Shown piece by piece: positions 23,851-37,351 of a stretch of DNA of 64,000 nt. The stretch is from assembly GCA_026120185.1 (NCBI GenBank), contig JANUWF010002208.1, forward strand, positions 2,542,001 through 2,606,000, written 5' to 3'. Each line of letters opens with the position of its first letter. Within the stretch, counting starts at the first letter, position 1. The stretch is from Voacanga thouarsii (Eukaryota > Streptophyta > Magnoliopsida > Gentianales > Apocynaceae). Below the pieces are notes generated by a model. It ran no database searches. It saw only the letters and a list, made by a program, of their open reading frames with translations, and was not told the DNA's origin. The position numbers were made by a program, and so were the translations under genes.

Positions 23851-25089
23851 TTGACTTATGCCTTGCAGAAGAAAAAATGTACAGGTCTTATAAAAATATG
23901 TACACTAATATTGGGAGAAGTATTTGGTAGAAAAATATATGATTATTCAGGGTTGAAGGTAGAATTGCTTTTCAAATGAGTCAAGTATTCATATCTACAC
24001 ATCCATATTCTGATCGTGCCTCTAATGAAAGGGCTATTGAACAAGGATACAAGTTGGTTTGCACAAGCAATTCTTGAAATCATCTGCCTTTATTTGGCAT
24101 ATTGCTAATGGAAGAATAAATACTATAAGTTTTGTACTTCTTGATTAGTTTGGTCTAATTTTGTATTAATTAGTTCTGGTGGAATCATATTATGCTTAAA
24201 AGGAAATTTTGCAGGTCATTTTTTTGGGATTTGCAGTGGCGCAGATGTTACGTGAAGTAAAAGGTTTTCAAGAAACTAAGAGAAATGTTAAAGATATATA
24301 CAATAAGTCTGTAGCCATTGCCCATGATGTACAACTATGCGATCGAATGGAGAGATGTAATGAGATGTGGTTTTTCCTAGGAAAGTGGCAGGTTTTGCTT
24401 TGCGCAACCTTCATGCTTCCATTTCTTTTAGAAAACCAGGTCTTGGGGATGAGGATATAATGTAAATTAATTAACCTTCATGCTTCCATTGCTATTGTAA
24501 ATTAATTGCTATCGATAAGAGTATTCTAGCTATAGAATATTGGATTTGATTACATTTATTATGTTGTGGGATATAAGAAGATAATTAGATTTTATTATCT
24601 TTCTCTACAATAATAATTTTAAGGAAAGAATATATTATTATAGAATTCATTGTTCAAATTGAAAGAAATTTCAAATTCGTTTTATACTATCAGCTAAATG
24701 GTTTGATAAAATATGATTTATATTTATTTAAAATACTAAACATGCAAATTAGAATCCATTCTTCTTAAAAATCAAACTCAAAATGTACACAAACACTACT
24801 CCAAGGATAGAACTCCAAAGATTGGACCATCTCTAATCGTTTTTAAATCAAATAATATCTTTTTTTCCCCTCTACTATCCAACAAACAAAAGAGAGCACA
24901 AACATTTCTTCATTTCTCTTTAGTTCTGTTGTTTATGCTCCCCATCTCCTTTTCCACCTCTCATGAATTGGCAAACTAGCCGTGGCCAATTCATCGCTAG
25001 AATAGAAAGAAGGTCAATGGGTAGAGGGACAGGGATTGTTTACCTTTGGCTTTGTCAACAAATCAGACTTGAATTCAACAAAGGCTGGA
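23851..25089. other. CACTA interior, no recognised gene
   Basis: AT-rich sequence up to the chromovirus insertion. One 83-codon plus-strand frame (24209-24460) begins after an acceptor-like TTTTGCAG|GTCATT. It has a mostly helical, charged segment (MLREVKGFQETKRNVKDIYN) but no family I recognise; it could be an exon fragment. The rest is non-coding. Confidence 0.35.
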
Positions 25090-25599
25090 TGTAACACCCC
25101 GCTACCTATGTACCCCAAAAGGGGCGGGGATGTCACTCCATCCTTCGGACAAGGGGTCTTTATAACTAGATAATAGAAAATATAGAAGGAAATAACTTAA
25201 TAACAAACTTATTAAAATCCCAAAAAAATACTTTTACAAGTCTTAAAACAAATAGACGGTAACTAAAATCTCTAACAAATAAATACATCAGGATAAATCT
25301 TCTAAGCTCATGCCAGCATAAGAAAATTGACTTCCCAAGCAGGATCGACCTGAAGATATGATACAAAAGGTGTGAGAAATATTTCCCAGTAAGTCATGTG
25401 TGTGCTCATGCTATTTCAGGAAAAACAGTTCATGTATGTAAGTTTTGAACAAGTCATAATAAAAGGTCTGCTAGTCTAGATATTTATCTTTGAACACAGA
25501 GTGGTATTTTATCAGCAGTTGTAAAGTAAAAATGCTCAACTTGAAAAAAAATAACCACTCTAATAAAGTTGACTATGAAGTCATTCATCATGAATGGAC

Positions 25600-25710
25600 A
25601 TGGCACCACACTTTCTGCACCATGTCAAGAGAACGGTCAGGATGCCACACTTTGTGCATCACGATAAAAGAATGATCTGGATGCCACACTTTGTGCATGC
25701 TGATACAAGG
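25600..25710 (+). repeat. Tandem repeat of about 39 bp inside the LTR
   Basis: Three units begin ATGGCACCACACTTTCTGC, ATGCCACACTTTGTGCATC and ATGCCACACTTTGTGCATG. Matching arrays lie at 51439-51549 in the other LTR and, more diverged, near 11390-11465 and 28760-28860 in solo LTRs. Confidence 0.75.
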
Positions 25711-27530
25711 TAGGTGTACGGCCCATTGGGTGAGAAACTCCTCCATCTCTACACCCAAACATACTGGGTGTCCACTCTAGAAATAAACAGTCCACTTGAA
25801 CTGTACTGCTAGCTCGGATAGGCCTGACCTATAAGAACTGTCATCTTGTTTAGGTAGGGTTCACCCTTCGGAGGTGGCCTTCTACTGAGAGACTGATCCA
25901 ACCCTTCAAAGACTAGTCCTAGTAGTCTACCCTTATTGAGTACTCAACATTATGCTTTTTCCACTTGGAAAATGTAAAATCAATGAAGAGTTTTTTTTGA
26001 AGTAGCAATTATGGATTTCAAACAACTTTAGGTAAAATATTGTTTAAGGAAAATTTATTGTTTTGTTTGGAAAATTGTTTGCTTAACAAAAATTATTTTA
26101 TTTTAGAAGAAGGAATATGTTGTCCATAATTGCATCTCAAGGTACATCTTCCACGACAATCAGTGCATTCGACTTGCGAAAAGCATTTGTTCACAAACAT
26201 CTTTATGCAAGGATTTACCTGATCTCTTGCTATTCTTTGATACAATAGCCTTCCAAGATAGTTCAAGGCAACCTAATCCTGCCTAGGGTAAATACAGGGT
26301 ATAAGACAAACATCCAAACAATACTTATCTTAAATAAATAATTCTTAAGTCAACTAGCCACAATAATCTCTAACCATGGCAGCAATGCCGTAGGCTTTAC
26401 TACTAGTTTATAAAGTATTTTATAAAATAAACTAGTTTGATGAGTTAAAATAAATGGGTGTTATAAAATAAATAATAATAAGTTATAGTTTCAAATAATA
26501 AATTATGAGTATTATTGCTAATAAATAAACTAGTGTTAAATATTGGATAATACTAAGTTCTAAATAATATTGGTAAATGGTAATATTTAAATAGTATTAT
26601 TATTATAAATAATAAATTACACTTTAATTTTTAATTAATAATTAATAGATAACAAATAGCCAATAAAATTAATAGTAAATGAATTATACTTAATTTTTAA
26701 TTATTAAATGATAAATAAATTTTAATACAAATAATATTTATGGATATAGATAAAAGTTTTAGTAAGGCCAATTAATATGGTCTACAAGGTCATTTGATTT
26801 AATTAATTCCAATATTTTATTATTTATTTTTAATAAAAAGATTTTATTTACTTAAAAAATAAAATAATATTTTAAATAATACTCTATTTCAAACCTACCT
26901 ATTGTTTTCAAATTTTATAGATTAAATTGAATATTAATTCTAATTAAATTAATAACAATAATGTTAGTAAAATAATTCTAGAATTAATAGAAAATAGTTT
27001 TTCCAATAATTTTCTATTGTTAGAGAAGATCTATGAACATATTCTCACATGACATATTAATCCATCCATGAACATCCACTTGAATCAACATATACTAACA
27101 CATGGATAATCTCCTTCTAGGCATAATCATCATCTATGGCTTTATTGAAAAATAAGAACATAAAGGCCTAATCACCAATGGTGTCATAATATCTAACATG
27201 CATCAAAACATTCATAAATCCCTTTAATCATGATGAGCATATATTGATTCAAAAGAAAAATCCATAAGGCCTAATCATACATTCCAATTGTCATGTCTTA
27301 ACTCCATCCCCTTCACCCACATACATATACTCAACCCCTACTTTACTTAATCATCCTATCAACATCTAGGAGTCTTGATTCTAAAAATTAAAAAGGAAGA
27401 TTTAAGGAAAAATACTTGATGGATGATCACTTGATGAAGGATTTTCCTTGGTTGGTGAAGATCCTCACGAGCTTAATGGCCTTATAGTGGTCCGGGAGTA
27501 GTCATAGTTGATCATCACCATTTCGTCCAA

Positions 27531-27564
27531 GAGAGAGAGAGAGAGTGTGTGTGTGTGTGTGTGA
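27531..27564 (+). repeat. GA/GT microsatellite in LTR
   Basis: (GA)n followed by (GT)n. The paralogous place in the other LTR (about 53370-53388) has a shorter tract. Confidence 0.85.
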
Positions 27565-30500
27565 GAAAGAGATGAATGAGACTAGACAGAATATTAGAGG
27601 TTGAGTAGAAGAGAAAGAACAAGGAGGTTGTTCTTATTTTACCTTTTGGTATTTTTGGAACCTTCAACAAAAAAGGTTGGTTTTGATCCGTTTGGAAATT
27701 CCACTTTGCATGATTCGACATTATAAAGGCCATAAATGAATATTATAGGTTGAATATGGATGACTTAGCGTGTTTGGGAGTGATTGGAGGTATTTAGGAT
27801 TGGTTTAGGCTTGAAGATGAGAAGTGTGTGTTCTTGGTGTTTTTTGAGAGAAAACTGATTTCGAGAATTGCTGGAATTGTGATGGCTGAATGGCCTAGTG
27901 TAGAAGGGAGTTTCGGCTATCAAGAATGAGAGAGAAGATTTTCAAATTTTTTTGAAATTCCAATGGAGAAAAAGTGTGGAGTTCTTTTAGGTATAAGATT
28001 AGTTAACGGAGTTTGTTCATGGAAGGTCTCTTACTCTTCAGTGGTGTATGGCTGAACTAGCTAGGCTTTATTTTAAGAATGAGGGGTTGTTCAATACATA
28101 AGGCTGGCTGAAAATGGTTTATAATGGCAGAGGATTTTCTGGTTTAATCACTTAGCTATAGGTATGTTTTAATGGAACAAAATCAGAAATTTAGTTTGAA
28201 GTTTGAATAAGTTTTGGATAGAGCAATCTTTGGAGCTTTTTGAGGTATGATTATGGAGTCCAACATTCAATGTTGGTGTGGAGGCCAATGTAACACCTCA
28301 CTATCTAGGCTCAACAGGGCCGGGGATGTCGCCCGTCTATAGGACAAGGGGTCTTTTTAAATAGATCACATAAAATAAAATAAAATAAATACTTTAAAAT
28401 TAAACTTATTACAATCCTATAATACATGAACAAATCTGAAATAAATTGTTTGCTACAATCTCTCAAACATCACATAAGAAAAATAACAAAGAGTTTTCAG
28501 AGTCACAAGCATCAATCTAGCCAATGACCTTCACAGTAGGATTGTCCTGAAAACATGGCATAAAAGGTGGTGAGATAAAAATCTTAGTAAGCCCGTGTGT
28601 GCTTTGAGTATTTTAGGGAAAACAGTTCGTGTATGTAAGTTGTAAAATTTCATAAGAGAAAATGCTAGCAAGTATTAAATAAATGTTAAAAATAAAGAGT
28701 GGTGTTTTACTTTTCAAACCATACATGTGCGCAATAAATACAACCACTCAAAAGGTAGCCATGGGTTACAAAACATTGGGCCCCATGACCACATGGTCAG
28801 TTTGCCACACATTGAGCATACTGTCGGTCAAACTGTAACACGTTGAGCATGCTAACAAAAGGTAGGTGTACGACCTATCGGGTGAGATACTCCTCCATCT
28901 CTACACCTAAACATACCAGTTGTCCACTTCGAAAACACATAGTCCACATGATTGAAACTTGCTAGCTCGGACCGGCATAACCTACCGGACTAGCATCCTA
29001 TCCGGGAAGGACTCACCCCTCAGAGGTGACTACCTACTGAGAGACTTACCCCAACCCTTCAAAGACTACTCCTAATAGTCTACCATTATTGAGTACTCAA
29101 CGTTGATTGTCCCACTTGGGAGAAAATTGATCATACATTGATTTACTTGGAAATAGTCATTAAGGGTTTCTAAAATTCTTGTCAAAGTTGTGTTTTAGAA
29201 AGAGTTTAGCATTTTGTGTAAAACTGCTTGTTTAATTTTCAAATGATTTGCTTAACTGAAATAAAAAGGAAAAAAAAACAGTCCTTAATTGCCTTTACAA
29301 AATGAATGTCCATACACATCGCATTTTACTTGCTACAGTAATTTTAGGTCTTCAAATAATTCCATGCAGGAGCTTACCTGATCATTTACTTGCTTAAACT
29401 CAAAAATCCTCCAAGGCTGACCTAATCCTGCCTGTGGTAAACAAAAGGCATAAGGTTATACTTGCCTTACATAAACAATCCCAAGTTCAACTAATTATAA
29501 CCATGACCTTTATGTCTTAAACATTAAGGCTAGATAATAAAGAATTTTATAAAATAAATCTAGCTTGATAAGTTAAAATAACTGGGGGTTCCAAAATAAT
29601 TACTAATAAGTTATAGGTTCAAATAATAAATCTTGAGTATTATTATTAATAAATAAACTAGTGTTTGAATATTGAATAATACTAAGTCCTAAATAATATT
29701 AATAAATGGTAATTTTTAAATAGTATTATTATAATTAATTAATATTTAATAGATAAATAATTAGTAGTAAATAAAATTAATAATAAATTAATTTTGATTA
29801 ATAGATAACAAATAAATTTTAATATAAATAATATTTATGAATATAGGTAAAAGTTTTAACTATGGTCTATAAGGTTATTAATATTTTATTTATTATTATT
29901 ATTTATATAAAAGATCTTATTTATTATTATACATATATATATATTATTTTTAATAAAAAACAGTATTTATTTGACTAATAAAATATCAATATTTCATTTA
30001 ATATTCCATTTCCAAAACTTCCTAGGCATTTCGAAACCTTTAGAAAAAATATAGTAATAATTTTAATTAAGGTCATAAAATTTGTTACTAAAAATAACCT
30101 AGGATTAATAAGGAAATAATAATGATTTCCCTATTGCTAAACAAGAATCATGAACACATTCTCCAATATCAAACCATAACTAATCCATTCATGAATATAG
30201 GTTTAAATTAACACATGCTATCACATGGCCAAATCCCTACTAGGCATAGTCATAATCATGGCTTCAATGGAGATAAGAACATAAAAATCGTATTCACCAA
30301 TGGTGTCATAACATCTAACATGCTTTAAACATCCATAATTTTCTTAAGACATGATGAACATACATTGATTCTTAAGAAAATCCATTTAGCTTAAACATAA
30401 ACAACCATTCTCATATCCTAGTCCCAACCCCTTCATTCACATGCATATACTCATTCCCCCATTCGTACTCTATTCTTCCTATCAACATCTAAGAGACATG

Positions 30501-31427
30501 AATGCGGAATTGAAAAGGAGGATTAAGGAGAAATACTTGATTGACGATTACTTCGAAGAAGACTTAAGAAGGTCCACGCGATTGAGAGTCTTGAATTGTC
30601 CAAGAGGAAGAAAAATAGCCATGGTTGGTGATCAACCATTTCGGCCGAGAAAGAGAGAGAAAGAGCATTAGTATGATACATTGAAGGTTAAGTGGAAGAA
30701 GATGAACACAAGAATTGTTCTTAGTTACTTTGATGATGTTCTTGAGACTTCAAGAAAAAAAAAGCTGGTTTTGATCCGAATGCAATTTCTTGTTTTAGAG
30801 ATTTTATGTTATAAATACCAGAAATGAACACTAGGGAGTATGTAGGAGTAATCTGGAGTATTTGAGAGGGATTGGAGGCGATTAGGGTGGGTTTTGGCTT
30901 GAAAAAATGTAGTGTGTGTTCTTGGTATTCTTAGTGTTCTTGGTGAAAATTAAGAGAGTTTGAGAAAAGTGCTGCATGAAATCTGGGAGAATGCTGGCCG
31001 AATGGTTTAGGGTGTTTAGGAGTTTCAATTTTTAGCTAGGAGAGAAGAGAATAATCTGATTTTATTTGAAATTCAAATGGAGGGAATTGAGGAGTGGTTT
31101 GAGGTATAGGATATGTTAATGGTGTTTGATTGATGGAGGTTTTTTTGAACTTCAATGGAGTAAGTTGGACTGGTTTGATTTGCTGAAATGAATGAAGATT
31201 GATAAGGCTTTAAGGCTGGCTGAAATTTAGAGCTTGATGGCAGAAGAATTTCTGGTTGTGTAGCTTAATACAATGGTGTTTTCATAGAGCAAAATGCTAG
31301 AAATTTTTGAAGTTCAAATGTAGTTTGAATGGAGTGATCTTAAGAGATATTTGAGGTGTGGTTATGGAGTCCAAGTGTTCAAGGTAGGTGGAGAGGTTAA
31401 TGGTGTTCAGTTCATGACTGTACAAGG

Positions 31428-33431
31428 TGACAAGCAGAAACAGAGGAGCATGCTTGAACGAAAAAAAAACAGAGGAAAAAAAACGCAAACCTTAAAGGCC
31501 GCACGGAAGCGTTAAGATCATACATTTGCACGCTTTAAACCTATTAGGTTGAGTAGGAGTGGATTGAACGACATGAATCGCTTCGTCTTGCCTACTTGAA
31601 GAAGCTTCTGGTTGAAAACCCGCTAGCCTCCTACTTTGCCTTGTTTGCATGAATGCCAAGCCTTTCAGCTCTCAGAATATGCCACTGCCCAACCTCTAGT
31701 CGGTGAACACAACGGTGAAGAAAAACGGTCTCAAGTCTCCTTGGTTCTCTTGCTATTGGTTAGCAAAGCTCCAAGGAGAACAAACAGAGGTGAGGAGACC
31801 TGAGAGAGAGAGAGTTGCGTGACTCATGTTGTTGTTAGGGAGATTAGGGTTTTTCTTTCTCCAGAGACTTGTTTATTGTTCAGCCAAAACTAGGTCTTTG
31901 ATTATCTGATAAACATATCTCCGGGATATCATATTTCAAACACCCGGATGTTATCCTGAGAATAAGTTTGGCTTAACCCTAAACTCATCTGAACCGTATC
32001 TAGAAAAAATCCTATGGTCCAAACTATTGGGTCGAAATAATATTTATTATTTTTCTTGGACCCAAAAGGCCCAAAATAATAAACATTAATTATTTATTTC
32101 CTGGACTTATATAAATAACCCAATAAATAATTAATGAGCCCAAATGAACCGAAATAATTAATCTTCAATTATTTATTTCTTGGGCTTATATAAGTAACCC
32201 AATAAATAATTAAACATTAATTATTTCCCCTACTTTAAGCCTAGGTTAATTTCCTAATTATTCATACTGGACCTAGGCCCTGAATAATTAATTAACCAAC
32301 TAAACCAGATTATTAATTTCTTTCACCTCCTATTTTTATTTATTTATTTATTTTATTCTAGTCTAATAATAAAATAAAATAAAATAAAATAAAATCCTCT
32401 TGAACTGAGACCAATTCCTCAACCCAAAATTAGTTAGGATTTACGGGTTATTCCGAAGACCAAAAAGACACATCGCCTTGGCTGCTAAAATGATCAAAAT
32501 ATCCCGACTATATAAATAACTGTATTTTGCATTTTAAATATTTTTCAATATCACCATAAGAAAATATTGACCCCAAGGACAATGCTGCATTAGCAAAGTC
32601 TCCGACCTATAAGTGAAATGACTAAAATACCCCTCTACATATCGTCATATATTTAGAGAGGAAGAAGTATACTAACACCCCTCTAAATGACATCTACCAT
32701 CCTTAGGCTTCTAGTCTAATGATCCACGACTTCTTGGAGTGTTTCCGCTTTCCAAGGGAGCTACCCTAAAGCACACATCCGAGTCATGTTTCCCAGGGCC
32801 CTGGACATTTTAGACCATTCGAACAACCACAAGGGGCGATATAGTGTAGAAACTATCTTATACAAGTCTGTCTTAACTAACTAGTTACATATACCCAATA
32901 CACAAGTATATTGGTTCTACTATAGAACCTCAACTATAGCATATCAAAGCATATACTTCCAACTTCGTCAAACCACCAACTCATACTCAAGTCGTAGAGT
33001 ACTAGTCCATGCTGTAGCGGTAGTAATCTAGATTTCTATCATATAGTACTTTTAGAAACCACTACTACAGGTCCTGTCCTACGTATTCGAAATACGCTTA
33101 TGTCATGAAGTGAGTGGACTACTCACTGGCTATAGGTAAGCCATTCCCCATTTGGAATTCATAACATAATAACCTAAACATGATGAGATTTTCAGTCTCA
33201 TCAATAGGTTAAGAACAAATGTTTATATGTTAAATAACCCGTGATCCATACCTTACTGTGAAAGACCACCATTCACATGGATCACTTATTTAAACACAAT
33301 GGATCTGTTCCGAACGAAAATTGTGCATAAACAAAAAGTAAATTCACAAACAATTTCTGAAAATAAATTCTTTTATTAAAATATTCGATTTTACATCAGA
33401 AACCTAGTCTAAAAGGGCATACAATCCAACA
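31428..33431 (-). repeat. Copia 3' LTR
   Basis: The plus-strand start is TGACAAGCAGAAACAG and the end is CAATCCAACA. In coding sense this is the 3' LTR. It is preceded by a purine-rich tract (sense AAGTGGGAGAT, just right of 33431), the likely plus-strand primer. Confidence 0.92.
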
Positions 33432-33585
33432 ATCTCCCACTTGCACTCTAAGACTAGGTAAGTCCATAGGTGCCCACTTCTATGGCGTCTAAGTGTCTTT
33501 TAAAGACTCTCTCAACCAAAGGCTTAGTGAATGGATCTGCTAGATTATTTTCTGAGGCAATATATTCCACCACGATTTCCTGTCT

Positions 33586-36500
33586 CTAGATGAAATCCCG
33601 GATCAGGTGGTACTTTCTCTCGATGTGTTTCCCCTTCTTGTGGTTCCGAGGCTCCTCAGATTGCGATACTGCTCCAGTGTTGTCGCAATACATCACAATC
33701 GGCCTGTCCATACGTGGTATGACTCCAAGTTCTAAAAGAAACTTCCGGAGCCAAACTGCTTCCTTGGAAGCCTCCGAAGCTGCCACATACTCAACTTCTA
33801 TGGTTGAGTCAGCAATACAAGACTACTTGATACTCCTCCATGAAATTACTCCTCCAGACAAGATGAAGACATATCCATTAGTGGATTTTCTCTCATCCTT
33901 ATCTGCTTGGAAGTCTGAGTTTGTGTATCCTATAGGAACCAAATCATCAGCCCTGTAAATCAGTATATAATCTCTCGTTCCCTTGAGGTACTTGAGAATA
34001 TGCTTTATAGCTTGCCAATGAACCTCCTCAGGGTTTGACTGATATCTGCTAACTAAGCCCACGGTAAGCAGATATCTGGCCTAGTACACAGCATGGCGTA
34101 CATGAGACTTCCCACAACCGAAGCGTAGGGAATCCTACTCATCCTGTCTTTTTCTTCTTGAGACTTAGGACAGTCCCTTGAAGAAAATGACAACCCATGT
34201 CTGCAAGGGATTAGAGCTCCCTTGCATTAGTTCATACTGTACTTGACTAGTATCTTGTCAATGTATGTTACTTGGGATAACCCTAACATTCTCTGCTTCC
34301 TATTTCTAAGAAGCCTAATCCCGAGAATGTAGTTGGCTTCTCCCAAGTCCTTCATACTGAATTGACTAGACAGCCAAACCTTTGTAGACGACAATGTCCC
34401 TACATCATTTCCAATGAGTAGAATGTCATCCATATACAGGACAAGAAAAACTATATTAATGTCTTCAAATTTCCTGTACACACATGGTTCATCTTCATTT
34501 TAAATAAAACCATAAGACTTTACAGTCTCATCAAAACGAATGTTCCATGCTCTTGATGCCTGCTTAAGTCCATAAATGGACTTCTTAAGCTTGCAAACCA
34601 TATATTCCTGGCCTTCAGCAATGAAGCCTTCTAGTTGGGACATATAGATGTCTTCCCTAAGATGGCCATTTAAGAATACCGTTTTGACATCCATTTGCCA
34701 TATCTCGTAGTCATAGTGACATGCGATGGCAAGGAGGATGCGGATGGATTTAAGCATGGCTACCGGGGAAAAGGTTTCCTCACAGTCGATTCCCTCTTTC
34801 TATGTATACCTTTTTGCCACAAGCCTAGCTTTGAAGGTTTCCACCTTCCCATCCACTCTCCTCTTTCTCTTGTATACCTACTTGCACCCAATGGGTTTTA
34901 TCCCTTCAGGTGAAGCTACAAGACCCCAAACCTGATTGAGATACATAGACTCAATCTCGGCTTTCATTGCTTCATGCCACAGATTTGCATCGGCATCAGC
35001 AATAGCCTCTTCGTATCTAGTGGGGTCTTATTCCTGATGGTCGGAGACCAACTCAAAGGCTTCTCCAGTCCATCTATCCGGAACCCTAGACACTCTCCCA
35101 CTATGACGAGGCTCCATTTGCACAGAGCTCTTGAGGTTGTGCCTCTTCTTGTTCCACAATTAGGTCAGAAGAAATTGATTCCGTAGATAACTTCTCCTCA
35201 AGTTCCAACCTCGTTGAACCTTTAGTGGTAATACTTTGATCATCTTCCAAGTATCTAGCATTGGTACAGACTAGTACCTTCTGCTCCTTGGGATGATAAA
35301 AGTAACCTCCTTTTGTCCCTTTTGGATAGCCAACAAAATAGCATAATTCTGATCTTGGTACCAACTTGTCTCCCTTGACCAGTACATAAGCTGGACAACC
35401 CCAAATCCTGAGATGATTCAGACTTGGCTTACACCCAATCCATATCTCATAGGGAGTCCTAGGTACTGACTTAGAAGGCACTAAGTTCAGAATATATACC
35501 GCTATCTCCAGGGCATATCCCCAAAAGGACACTGGAAGAGTAGCATGAGACATCATGCTTTGGACCATTTCCATCAATGTCATGTTCCTTCTCTCAGCTA
35601 CTCCGTTATGCTGGGGTATTCCCGGCGCAGAGAGCTGAGATATTATCCAATGATGTACCATGTAGTCCTTGAATTCACCTAGGAGGTACTCTCCACCACC
35701 ATGATTATAAGGTTTTGATTAATTTACCTCTCCGACGCTCCACTTTAGCCTTAAACTCCTTGAACTTGTCAAAAGAGTCAGACTTGCGTCTCATAAGGTA
35801 AATGTAACCATACCTCGTACAATCATCCGTGAAAGTGATGAAGTACTCAAAATCTCCTCTAACTGGTGTAGACAATGGACCACACACATCAGTGTGAACA
35901 AGACTCAACACCTCCTTGGCTCTATTCGCCTTTGGTGTATATGACTTTTTGGTCATCTTTCCCATCAGGCTGGATTCACACTGATGCCAACTTTCCAATC
36001 TTAATGAGCCCAAAGGCTCATCATGGATTAGCCTCTGAATCCTGGTTGTGTTAATATGACCCAACCTTAGATGCCAAAGGTATGAATCATTGATATTGGT
36101 CTTTCTCTTCTTAGTTAAAGGTTCAGATTGAGCGTTATTTAATTGGTTGTTAATAGGGTTTAAAAAGAACAGATTTCCATACATGTGCCTAGTACATAAA
36201 ATTTCTCCATCCCTACTGATAGAAATACCAGAATGGAAAGATACAAAATATCCTTGATTTATAAGTTTTGCAACTGAAATCAAATTCTGACGAAATCTAA
36301 GTACATATAAAATGTCTTTTAAAACCACTATTTTATTATAATAAAAAATAAGATCCAGCTCTCCCACTGCAAGGGCCCAGACTTGTGCTCCATTACCCAC
36401 TCGTAGCCCATGTTCGCCCTTCTTGGGTCTTCTAATCTTTCTAAACCCCTGCAAGAAGTTACAGATATGATCAGTGGCTCCTGAATCAACAATCCAAGTG

Positions 36501-37351
36501 GAAGTTGATCCTACCATTGATATAGACTCTAGATAGAAAACATTACCTGTGGGGTTTTTCTTGGCTTGAAGATTTGGACACTTCTTTTTCCAGTGTCCCT
36601 TCTTCCCACATTTGAAGCACTTGCCCTTTGGTTTGTCCTTGGGTTGGGTCTTGGGCTGGGCTGTTGCATTCCCTTTCTTCCTCTTAAACTTTCTGGGTTT
36701 AGGCCCAGTTCTTGAGGAAGAAGCCTTAGCAATCATGGCCTTTGACTGTGGCTTCATGACCTTCTCCACCATCTGGAGCTCCTTCATCAATTCAGTCAAA
36801 CTCATGTTCAATTTGTTCACGTTATAGTTCAACTTGAACTGAGTGAAGGAACCCGGTAGAGATTCGAGAACCATGTCCACTTGGCTCTCGGAGTCAATGA
36901 CAGCCCCTAAGATTTTCGCCTCCTCAAAAGCAGCAATCATCTTGAGCATATGCTCTCGGACTGATGCTCCCTCAGCCATCTTAGTGTTTCTAATTGTTCA
37001 AAGAGCCTCCTGCCTTGCGGGCCGACTCTTGTCCGCAAACATAGTAGCCAATGATTGACTGATGTCATATGCAGAAGCCATATGCTTATGTTTTGACTGG
37101 AGCACATTAGACATGGAGGCTAACATATAGCAACGTGCCATTTCGTCAGCCTTCTTCCATGCCTTCTCAGCCTCTCGCTCTTCGGCAGTAGAACCTTCCC
37201 CGATAACAGGGCAAGTCTCATAAGGGACATACTTAAACTCTTCGACTGTGAGTATTATGTCCAGGTTCCTTTTCCAGTCCACATAGTTTGTACCCGTTAA
37301 CTTATTCTCCCTGAGAATAACGACCAATGGACTAAAAGAACCTCCCACCAT
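33586..37351 (-). pseudogene. Ty1-copia gag-pol polyprotein, lightly damaged
   Basis: Gag starts at 37351 (MVGGSFSPLVVILRENKLTG). One TGA at 36998-37000 interrupts it, after which the same frame continues to 35705. It carries the CCHC zinc knuckle (CFKCGKKGHWKKKC, about 36620-36580), the protease active site (DSGATDHIC, about 36490), the integrase HHCC finger (HLRLGHINTTRIQRLIH ... CESS, about 36080-35960) and the integrase core start (HTDVCGPLS, FTDDCTRYGY). A frameshift near 35700 moves the rest of integrase to 35661-35101 ([13 protein letters not shown]). Reverse transcriptase follows at about 34900-34230 (QMDVKTVFLNGHL, YMDDILLIGND, a variant of YVDD), then RNase H (34062-33823, 33786-33586, with YCDNTGAVS and ERKYHLIRDFI). 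Order PR-IN-RT-RH is that of Ty1-copia. The stop at 36998 and at least two frameshifts should block a full polyprotein. Confidence 0.93.

Larger units (their letters stand above)
25090..28288 (-). repeat. Chromovirus 3' LTR, first segment
   Basis: This is the left part of the 3' LTR (in coding sense, its last part). It continues at 42257 after the nested solo LTR. A run of tandem units near 25600-25710 shares CCACACTTTGTGCAT, about 39 bp each. A GA/GT microsatellite lies at 27531-27564. Confidence 0.88.

Noticed and set aside
33590..33958. 122-codon plus-strand frame in the copia
   Set aside because: It is the antisense shadow of the RNase H region, which has clear motifs on the minus strand.
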